Shown piece by piece: positions 50,842 through 57,574 of a stretch of 64,000 nt of DNA (positions are counted from its first letter, which is position 1; each line of letters begins with the position of its first letter). The notes under the pieces were generated by a model that made no database searches, was not told the origin of the DNA, and saw only the letters and a program-made list of their open reading frames with translations. This DNA is from UBA11524 sp964542315 (GTDB lineage: Bacteria > Bacillota > Clostridia > Christensenellales > Aristaeellaceae). The stretch lies in contig CAZIUA010000005.1 of the NCBI GenBank assembly GCA_964542315.1, forward strand, positions 1 to 64,000, written 5' to 3'. The translations under genes and the position numbers were made by a program.

Positions 50842-52425
50842 TTACTTGGCGTACTCCATGGAGCGCGTTTCGCGGATGACGTTGACGCGGATCTGACCGG
50901 GGTACTCCATTTCCTTCTCGATGCGCTTGGCGATCTCCTTCGCCAGCACCTTCGTGCCCTCGTCGGTCACATCGTCGGGCTTGACCATGATGCGCACCTC
51001 GCGGCCGGACTGGATGGCGTAGCACTTCTCCACGCCGGGGAAGGACATCGAGATCTCCTCGAGCTTGGTCAGGCGCTTGATGTAGTTTTCGAGGGACTCA
51101 CGGCGCGCACCGGGACGCGCGGCACTGATGGCGTCCGCCGCCTGCACCAGCACGGCCTCCACCGTCTGGGGCTCCACATCGTTGTGGTGCGCCAGGATGG
51201 CGTGGATGACGTCGTTGCTCTCGTGATACTTGCGGGCCAGCTCGCCACCCAGGGTGACGTGGGTGCCTTCCGCTTCGTGGTCAACAGCCTTGCCGATGTC
51301 GTGAAGCAGACCGGCGCGCTTGGCCAGCTGGACATCCGCGCCCAGCTCAGCGGCCATCAGGCCGGCCAGGTGGCTGACCTCGATGGAGTGCTTCAGCACA
51401 TTCTGGCCGTAGGACGTGCGGTACTTCAGGCGGCCCAGGAGCTTGACCAGCTCATGGTGGATGCCGTGCTGATTGGTCTCGAACACGGCGGATTCGCCAG
51501 CCTCACGGATCTGGTTTTCGACTTCCTTGCGGGCCTTCTCAACCGTTTCCTCGATGCGGGCGGGGTGGATGCGGCCGTCGTTGATGAGCTTCTCCACAGC
51601 CAGGCGGGCAATCTCACGGCGGACGGGGTCAAAGGCGGACACGATGACGGCTTCGGGGGTGTCGTCGATGATGAGGTCGACGCCGGTGGCCGTCTCCAGG
51701 GCGCGGATGTTGCGGCCCTCACGGCCAATGATGCGGCCCTTCATGTCGTCATTGGGCAGCGCGATGACGCTGACGGTGCTCTCCGCCACATGATCGGCGG
51801 CGCACTTCTGGATGGCCAGGGCGATGATGTTGCGGGCCTTCTTCTCGGCCTCTTCCTTGGCACGGGCCTCGATGTCACGCACCTGCGCGGCGGCATCATG
51901 GAAGGCTTCCTTCTGCACGCGCTCGATGATGATCTGCTTGGCCTCGTCCTGGGTCATGGCGGCGATGCGCTCCAGCTCGGTGGTCTGCTTGGCATGGAAG
52001 GCTTCCGCCTCCTCCTGCAGCCGGTCGATCTCCTCGCTCTTGCGGTCCAGGCTGTCGCTGCGCTTCTTCAGGTCGTTCTCGCGGCCGTCCAGGCTGTCGC
52101 TGCGCTTGTCCAGGCTCGCTTCGCGCTGCAGCAGGCGGTTCTCGCTCCGCTGCACTTCCACGCGGCGGTCACGCATTTCGCGGTCGTTTTCGGCCTTTTC
52201 GGCATCCATGGCGGCACGCGCCTTCAGGATCTCCTCCTTGGCCTCCAGCACCTTTTCCTTCTTGTAGTCCTCTGCCTTGCGGACCGCGTCGTCATACAGG
52301 CGGCGCGCCGTTTCTTCGCTGCGGTTGATCTTCTTTTCCACCATGTCCTTACGGTACATGTAGCCAAAGCCGACGCCGCCCGCGCAGAACGCAAGGATCA
52401 GCAGGATCCAGATGATTGGACTCAC
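50842..52425 (-). CDS. rny: Ribonuclease Y
   Basis: A 527-residue membrane-bound endoribonuclease that starts mRNA decay. It has an N-terminal membrane helix (~3-22), a long coiled coil (~25-200), a KH domain near 215-280 (MKGRIIGREGRNIRALE), an HD domain with HDIGKAVDHE near 372, and the usual C-terminus REVRIMVKPDDV...GQIRVNVIRE. The start is GTG at 52425 preceded by AAGGAGGGG; upstream ATGs in frame belong to the leader. Inside the coiled coil, a RSDSLD unit recurs (KRSDSLDGRENDLKKRSDSL), a local duplication not needed for the fold. A long leader or separate small RNA lies upstream. Confidence 0.96.
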   Translation of the reverse strand: MSPIIWILLILAFCAGGVGFGYMYRKDMVEKKINRSEETARRLYDDAVRKAEDYKKEKVLEAKEEILKARAAMDAEKAENDREMRDRRVEVQRSENRLLQREASLDKRSDSLDGRENDLKKRSDSLDRKSEEIDRLQEEAEAFHAKQTTELERIAAMTQDEAKQIIIERVQKEAFHDAAAQVRDIEARAKEEAEKKARNIIALAIQKCAADHVAESTVSVIALPNDDMKGRIIGREGRNIRALETATGVDLIIDDTPEAVIVSAFDPVRREIARLAVEKLINDGRIHPARIEETVEKARKEVENQIREAGESAVFETNQHGIHHELVKLLGRLKYRTSYGQNVLKHSIEVSHLAGLMAAELGADVQLAKRAGLLHDIGKAVDHEAEGTHVTLGGELARKYHESNDVIHAILAHHNDVEPQTVEAVLVQAADAISAARPGARRESLENYIKRLTKLEEISMSFPGVEKCYAIQSGREVRIMVKPDDVTDEGTKVLAKEIAKRIEKEMEYPGQIRVNVIRETRSMEYAK

Positions 52426-52495
52426 TTGTTTTCCCCTCCTTACATGTTTTTTTAATGTACAAGATACAGGTGAATAGTTGAACCCGGCCAGGGGA

Positions 52496-52930
52496 TACAA
52501 AAAGCCGTCCGAAAAGAGGAAAAGACCTCTTTCGCACGGCTGATCTGCTGAATCGACACAACCGCCAGGCATACTTCGCCCCATGAAAACCTCCGCAGGG
52601 CATAATACGACCATGGACAGGTATGAATACCAGAATTTCGTTGGCGAAGGAGCATCCGCCGGGCCGGGGGGAACGCACTGTCCGCCCGGGCGCAGGGATC
52701 TTCGCGCTTCACAAAAACCACAGGCGGCGGAATCATAACGTTTCCGCGCCAGGAGAGCCGCAGAGGCCCTTCATCATGCGCCTTTTGATGCAGCCGACCG
52801 TCCGCCTGACAGAACAGGGGACAGCCGCCGAAAATGAGACGTGCAGCGGATCCGGGGATCATGCACGGAACAGGTAAACATGAGCTATATCGAAAACAGC
52901 ACGGAAGGATGAACCTTCCCCAGCCGATCA
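52496..52930 (-). ncRNA. Candidate structured small RNA or long rny leader, with its own promoter and terminator
   Basis: About 430 nt between a consensus promoter (52937-52965) and a strong terminator (52498-52542), both on the minus strand. It contains no convincing gene: a frame from 52931 runs through but has no ribosome site and ordinary composition. Small stems are visible, such as GGAAGG-ttcat-CCTTCC near the 5' end, GCGGAA...TTCCGC and GGTATTCATACC. I compared it by eye with RNase P, tmRNA, 4.5S/scRNA and 6S RNA signatures and saw none. It is either an independent RNA or an attenuated leader for rny. Confidence 0.5.
52498..52542 (-). terminator. Terminator 73 bp upstream of rny
   Basis: On the minus strand, AGCCGTGCGAAAGAGG, a 6-nt loop, CCTCTTTTCGGACGGCT, then TTTTGT. 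Confidence 0.88.
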
Positions 52931-52936
52931 TATCCT

Positions 52937-52965
52937 ATTGTACGTCAAAGCAAAACATCTGTCAA
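52937..52965 (-). promoter_or_regulatory. Strong promoter of the rny-upstream transcription unit
   Basis: On the minus strand, TTGACA, a 17-bp spacer and TACAAT. Confidence 0.85.
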
Positions 52966-52999
52966 GGGGTGAGTTCAATCCGCTCGCCGTCCTGACGGA

Positions 53000-53494
53000 T
53001 CAGGCCTCCAGGCGGAGGCACTCTGCAGCCTGCGCGAGGAATTCGGAATTGGTCGGGCGATCCCCCACGGGGGACGCCAGCCGCCCCAGCGCAGCGCGGT
53101 ATCCTGCCCCACCGGAGCGGTCAAATGCCTGCACGATGGCACTGCGGATGGCCCGCTCCACCCCGCGGACGGTGGTGTGATGCCTGTCCGCGATGCGCGG
53201 ATAGAGGCATCGGGTGATCGTCCGCCCCAGCGCCGGTTCCTCCAGGAGGAGGAGCAATCCCGTGCGCAGATAGGCGCAGCCCAGCAGATTCGCCGGGATG
53301 CCCACATCCGACAGCAGACGGCTGACACGCAGGGCAGGATCCGCCTGGGGTCTACGCGGGCCGGAGGGGGAAAAGCGTCCCACCACGCGGCAGGGATACG
53401 CACCGGGCGTGTCCGCCGCGGACGCATTCACCGCCACCAGCAGCAGCGTATCCGCCCCTTCCTGATTTTGAAGCAGCCAGGTCAATCCATCCAC
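53000..53494 (-). CDS. Orphan Spo0A C-terminal-domain protein lacking a receiver
   Basis: A 164-residue protein. Residues ~58-164 match the Spo0A effector domain: SRLLSDVGIPANLLGCAYLR, ITRCLYPRIADRHHTTVRGV followed by ERAIRSAI (the recognition-helix region), and the conserved end RPTNSEFLAQAAECLRLE. Spo0A normally has ~260 residues with an N-terminal receiver phosphorylated on Asp; here only ~57 unrelated residues precede the effector and no receiver motifs are seen. It could bind 0A boxes without phosphorylation control, or compete with Spo0A. The start is GTG at 53494 after ATCGGAGGA. The receiver-bearing Spo0A is not in this window. Confidence 0.88.
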   Translation of the reverse strand: MDGLTWLLQNQEGADTLLLVAVNASAADTPGAYPCRVVGRFSPSGPRRPQADPALRVSRLLSDVGIPANLLGCAYLRTGLLLLLEEPALGRTITRCLYPRIADRHHTTVRGVERAIRSAIVQAFDRSGGAGYRAALGRLASPVGDRPTNSEFLAQAAECLRLEA

Positions 53495-53711
53495 CGTGAT
53501 GTCCTCCGATCCTCTTTGTTAACCATATTCTACCACGTTGCAAGCCGCAGAAAAAGTGAAAAGACTGTCTGAAATGCGCAATGTTTGTCGAAAAATATCG
53601 GTGTGCGGCGCAGGACGGCACCGCATGTCAGAGCATGCAGAAGCACAGAAAAACAGGGCGGCGGAGCGCATTGTCCGTCGTCCTGGAGCAATTCAGATGT
53701 GCTTTTGTGTT

Positions 53712-54917
53712 TTATGCGGTCTCAACCTCCGCGCGGATCAGGGCCTCCTGTGCGCCGCGAAGCATCACGCCCGGACGGGTGCAGCGTGCGATCTTCGCGC
53801 CATCCTGTGCGCCAGCGGCGAAATGCAGCGCCGGCTGAAAGATTTCCCCTGCTGCCGGGCGGATGATGACCATCCCCAATCGGAGCATGGCCTGCTCCAG
53901 CTGGCGAAGGCGATCCCCCAGGGCGCTGCGCAGCTCTGCCAGACCGGCCAGTAGCGGCTCCTGCGCGCCGCTTTCCTGCGCATCCAGCACAAGGCGCGTC
54001 ACGTCCTCCGCCCACAGGCCATACAGCGCGGTGTAGGTCTGCGCCAGCATGCGGCATTCGCTGCGATCCAGCGCCGCCTGCCAGCGTTCGATCTGCCCAT
54101 TGAGCAGCGTGACCACCTGGCGGAGATCCTCGCCCATATCGCGGCGGATGGCGGCATACTGATCGGCGGCCTCCTCGCGAAGGCTCTGCGTCAGGCGTGC
54201 ATCCGCCTCGCGGCGATCTCGATCCTCCGCCATTTCACCGGCGAACTGCGCCCGATACGCCTCGCTCGCGGCGGCCTTCTGCGCGGCATAGGTCTCCCGC
54301 AGCGCTGCTTCCTCCTGGAGCTTGCGCGCCTCGATGGCATACCGCACCTGATCGCTGATGACGCCTTCCTCCATCTTCCGGAGGCGTTCCTGCAGCTCAT
54401 CGCGTTCCTGCTGGAGCGCGCGGCAGCGGTCATCGAGCATCTTGTTGAGCATATGCACCTGCTCGATCTCGCGCTGGGCAGCGTCATCCGCCTGCGGAAT
54501 GACGGCCTCGTCGCGCACATCCACCAGCTGACGGCTGACGGCGCGCAGCTGGCGCAGCTTCTCATTCATTTCCCGCGCGACGGGCATCTGGAAATTGCCC
54601 GGGCCTTCCAGGACGGCCCAGCGCGCCTTTTCGCCCCGAAGATGCAGATGCGGCACGAATTCCGCCGCGTCGCGCATGTCGCGTCCCAGCACGATCATGC
54701 TGTGGCATTCCATCAGCGCGGCATAATCCAGCACATAGATGCGGTCCAGGCCGTCGCGCAGCTCCAGCAGCATCTGCTCCAGGAAATCGCTGTAGCCCTG
54801 CTGCATCAGCTCCCGGTAGAGCGCATCCCGCAGCGACGCATAATACTGCTGACGCGGCTGCGCCTGTCCCTGTGTGCGCGCGGCCCGATCCTGCTCATAA
54901 ATCTCCAGCGCTTTCAT
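53712..54917 (-). CDS. Coiled-coil protein with GrpE-like C-terminal domain
   Basis: A 401-residue soluble protein. Residues ~150-280 are a long, charged coiled coil (MLDDRCRALQQERDELQERL, ARKLQEEAALRETYAAQKAA). The C-terminal ~90 residues (LRQLEQAMLRLGMVIIRPAA, GEIFQPALHF, PGVMLRGAQEALIRAEV) resemble the GrpE four-helix/beta end, whose pattern is 'LGv..i...G..FDP..H.A...Gy.l.g.vlRpA.V.V'. True GrpE is ~190 residues and sits next to dnaK, which is absent here. It may be a specialised exchange factor or a structural protein. ATG at 54917 follows GGAGGTG. Confidence 0.6.
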   Translation of the reverse strand: MKALEIYEQDRAARTQGQAQPRQQYYASLRDALYRELMQQGYSDFLEQMLLELRDGLDRIYVLDYAALMECHSMIVLGRDMRDAAEFVPHLHLRGEKARWAVLEGPGNFQMPVAREMNEKLRQLRAVSRQLVDVRDEAVIPQADDAAQREIEQVHMLNKMLDDRCRALQQERDELQERLRKMEEGVISDQVRYAIEARKLQEEAALRETYAAQKAAASEAYRAQFAGEMAEDRDRREADARLTQSLREEAADQYAAIRRDMGEDLRQVVTLLNGQIERWQAALDRSECRMLAQTYTALYGLWAEDVTRLVLDAQESGAQEPLLAGLAELRSALGDRLRQLEQAMLRLGMVIIRPAAGEIFQPALHFAAGAQDGAKIARCTRPGVMLRGAQEALIRAEVETA

Positions 54918-55008
54918 TGGTGCACCTCCGTGCGTGTCGTTTTCTGTTCATCCAGTATACCATGGGTCTGCGTCCTTGGCAAGCCGGCGCGCGGAGGCCG
55001 CCATGGCG

Positions 55009-55042
55009 CAAAAACGCCCCCGGCGCGAACCGGAGGCGAAAA
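55009..55042 (-). terminator. Terminator of the FMN-binding gene
   Basis: On the minus strand, CGCCTCCGG-ttcgc-GCCGGGGGCG followed by TTTTTG. Confidence 0.8.
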
Positions 55043-55055
55043 GTTGGTCAGTGTC

Positions 55056-56405
55056 TCACTTGATGGCGTTGTTGATGGCGTTCACCGCGGCCTCAGAGGT
55101 CACGGTCGCACCGGCGACGGCATCAATGCCCGCGCCCAGGGTGAAGGGGCCGGTCTTGCCGATGAACTGCGCGGCGAATTCCTCGCTCTCGCCAACCTTG
55201 GTGCCGATCCCGGCAGTCTCGCCAGTGGTGTCCAGCACGACAGCAGCGATGGTGCCATCCTCATTCAGGGTGACGGAGGCGCTCACAGCGCTGTGGAAGC
55301 CCTGCGCAGCGCCGGTGTGGTCATCGCTGGCGGGGGTCCAGGTGGTCTGGGTCTTGAGGCCAGCCGCATTGGTGGGGATCAGCGCCAGATCCAGGCTGGT
55401 GGGTGCGCCGTAGGCCGCGCAGTACTGATCCAGCATGGGATACATGCCGGTGGAGTAGTAGCTCTCCACAGCCGCCTTGCCTTCCTCAGTGGCGATGAAA
55501 TCCGCCTTGTAGGCCACAAGGCGATCCAGGAACGCGTCGGACAGGCCCAGCTCGTAGGCGTACTTATCCTCGCCCTCCTGCACCGCGGTGAAGCGGCTGG
55601 CGTTGGCCATGGAGGGGGACATGTTCATCAGGAAGGGCGCGGTGACGATGATCTGGGTGGGGATGACCTCGTAGATGACCATCGCGCCACCGTTGAGGCT
55701 GTTGGTGATGTAGCTCAGCTTGCCCGCGCGGACTTCCTCAGCCGTGGCGGCATTGGCGAAGGTCGCGTTGTAGGCGCCCCAGTTGGAGGCTAGGGTGGGA
55801 TAGTACTTGTCGAAGAGGTTCAGCAGGGCCTCCTGACCCTCCTGGGTGGCCAGGTCAGCGGCGGTGTACACGCGCACCACGCCGTCAAACTGCACGCCGT
55901 AGGAGCAGTAGTAGTTGTAGCCCAGCACCTCCTCGGCGATGCGCAGCTGGCGGCACCAGGAGATGGACACGTTGGGGTTCATCTGGAACTGGATAGTCTT
56001 GGAGGTGCCGGCCTCGGACACGCCCAGCAGATGCAGGGTGGAGGCGTCCAGCACCAGCTCCAGGTTGGTGTTGGAGGGGATGTTGTTGTAGCTGGTGGCC
56101 ATCTGGTACATCTCGCGGTAGTTGTAGCCGGACTCGTCCTGCGCAAAGTCCGCGCTGCCCAGATAGTGGCCGCCCTTGAGGAATTCCTTGATCGCAGCGA
56201 CCTGGAGTTCCTCGTTCCACTCGATGGCGCCATAGTTCACGCCGCCGGCCTTGTTGGTCGTGGCGGAGGAGATGGCGTCCACGCCCACCTTGACGTAGCC
56301 ATTGGCCAGCGCCCAGGCGTGCAGCTCCTCATCGGTCATTTCCGCCATGGCGATGCAGGGGAGCAGCATCATCACGGCGAGCAGGATGGCAAAAAGCTTC
56401 TTCAT
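55056..56405 (-). CDS. Exported FMN-binding protein
   Basis: A 449-residue secreted protein with a signal peptide (MKKLFAILLAVMMLLPCIAMA). The central part contains PNPOx-like split-barrel elements (AISSATTNKAGGVNYGAIEW, LHLLGVSEAGTSKTIQFQMN). The C-terminal ~90 residues form an FMN-binding domain (PF04205) ending IDAVAGATVTSEAAVNAINN, where the Thr of GATVTS is the usual site for covalent FMN attachment by ApbE. RnfG and NqrC carry the same motif. It probably acts in extracytosolic electron transfer. No ApbE or Rnf gene lies nearby. ATG at 56405 follows AAAGGAGG; it has its own promoter. Confidence 0.85.
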   Translation of the reverse strand: MKKLFAILLAVMMLLPCIAMAEMTDEELHAWALANGYVKVGVDAISSATTNKAGGVNYGAIEWNEELQVAAIKEFLKGGHYLGSADFAQDESGYNYREMYQMATSYNNIPSNTNLELVLDASTLHLLGVSEAGTSKTIQFQMNPNVSISWCRQLRIAEEVLGYNYYCSYGVQFDGVVRVYTAADLATQEGQEALLNLFDKYYPTLASNWGAYNATFANAATAEEVRAGKLSYITNSLNGGAMVIYEVIPTQIIVTAPFLMNMSPSMANASRFTAVQEGEDKYAYELGLSDAFLDRLVAYKADFIATEEGKAAVESYYSTGMYPMLDQYCAAYGAPTSLDLALIPTNAAGLKTQTTWTPASDDHTGAAQGFHSAVSASVTLNEDGTIAAVVLDTTGETAGIGTKVGESEEFAAQFIGKTGPFTLGAGIDAVAGATVTSEAAVNAINNAIK

Positions 56406-56441
56406 GTGTGATTTTCCTCCTTTGTGGAAATGGTTATGATT

Positions 56442-56470
56442 ATTGTATCATTCTCCTTTCCTGGCGTCAA
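56442..56470 (-). promoter_or_regulatory. Promoter of the FMN-binding gene
   Basis: On the minus strand, TTGACG, a 17-bp spacer and TACAAT. Confidence 0.82.
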
Positions 56471-56524
56471 TACCCGATTTGGCAAAAGACGTCATTCAGG
56501 GGAATGTATACCATCCTCTGTGCA

Positions 56525-56560
56525 TCAAAAAAAGCACGCTCCCCAAGGGGGAAGCATGCT
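56525..56560 (-). terminator. Terminator of the 57 kb exported-protein gene
   Basis: On the minus strand, AGCATGCTTCCCCC and GGGGAGCGTGCT with a 3-4-nt loop, then TTTTTTT. Confidence 0.88.
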
Positions 56561-56577
56561 GTATGCGCGGCCGATCC

Positions 56578-57423
56578 TCAGCCAACGGCCTCATTGGCGG
56601 TGACAAGCTGCATGAGCTGCCAGTTTTCGAGGATCTCCTGCAGGAGTAGTTCCTCCTCGCGGCTGATCTCGAAGGCCTGCGCGGTGGTGGGATCGTAGGT
56701 AACGGTCATCTGCACCATGACGGCGGCGTAAGGCGCGTCGCCCAGGTCGATGGTGCGGTCGAGCTTCGTCTTGATGCCGCAGAAGCGGTTGGTGCCGAGG
56801 GTCTGCGCAGTCAGCGCATCCGTGGCGATGTACACATTCGCCTTGTCGATCTGTCCGTCAGCGGTCAGACGCGCGGTGACGGTCAGCTTTCCGTCCAGGA
56901 CGGAGAGCTCCACCTCGCCGATCTGCATACCGCCAGCAAGCAGGGGCGCTACGAAGGTCTCCTGGTTGATGGCATCCAGATCCAGCACGATGGCGAATTT
57001 GCGGCTGCTGCCGTCCATCAGCTGACGGAGGCTCACACCACCGGCATACACCGACGAATCGGTCATGCGCGCGAGCTTGCGCGTCACGGTGAAGGAATGC
57101 TCCGCGCTGGCGGTGGCGAGCGTCACGGTGTACTGGCAGCCATCGCCCTGCAAGGGCAGGCGAATATCCCCCGAGCGGAATCTTCCGCTGCACACGCCGT
57201 AATTCCGCTGGTAGATGAGCGTATTCCACTCATCGCGGACGGTGAGCGTCACAGCGGTCTCCTCCACCAGCGGACAGAGCACGCGCAGGTAGGAGGCTTC
57301 GGTCGTCACATGGGTGGCGGCGAAGGCATCCTCCACGGTGCAGACGTCCTCCGCGAAGGCAGGCGCTGCGGTCAGAGTCAGACAAAGCAGGGAAAGCAAG
57401 AGCATGCGTAACCATTTGCGCAT
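56578..57423 (-). CDS. Exported protein of unknown function
   Basis: A 281-residue protein with a signal peptide (MRKWLRMLLLSLLCLTLTAAPAFA). The mature part looks all-beta, with no motif I recognise. Segments such as YLRVLCPLVEETAVTLTVRDEW and VELSVLDGKLTVTARLTADG recur as alternating hydrophobic strands, as in Ig-like or carbohydrate-binding domains. Four cysteines in the mature chain (for example CTVEDAF, RVLCPL, GVCSGR) could form disulfides outside the cell. No start problem: the ATG at 57423 has only a weak site (AATCACTGAGGTGACTTACCC). It is separated from the FMN-binding gene by its own terminator. Confidence 0.65.
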   Translation of the reverse strand: MRKWLRMLLLSLLCLTLTAAPAFAEDVCTVEDAFAATHVTTEASYLRVLCPLVEETAVTLTVRDEWNTLIYQRNYGVCSGRFRSGDIRLPLQGDGCQYTVTLATASAEHSFTVTRKLARMTDSSVYAGGVSLRQLMDGSSRKFAIVLDLDAINQETFVAPLLAGGMQIGEVELSVLDGKLTVTARLTADGQIDKANVYIATDALTAQTLGTNRFCGIKTKLDRTIDLGDAPYAAVMVQMTVTYDPTTAQAFEISREEELLLQEILENWQLMQLVTANEAVG

Positions 57424-57574
57424 GGGTAAGTCACCTCAGTGATTGTTGTTCATACACTAAACGATCCGGACGCGGGATTTCTTGCAATCCCTACGGAAAA
57501 TGTGGATGAGGTGGACGCCCCACGCGCATATGGCATGAAGCGTCCGCCTGCTAAACGAGGACGAAGACCCCCCC

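Noticed and set aside
52452..52931. A 159-codon minus-strand frame upstream of rny.
   Set aside because: No ribosome site at its start, which coincides with the expected transcription start; ordinary composition; a terminator lies inside its 3' end. Treated as a candidate RNA instead.
52936..52999. RNase P, tmRNA, SRP or 6S RNA as the identity of the rny-upstream unit.
   Set aside because: None of their conserved blocks (for example GAGGAAAGTCC of RNase P or GGTCCGGAAGGAAGCAG of SRP RNA) is present.
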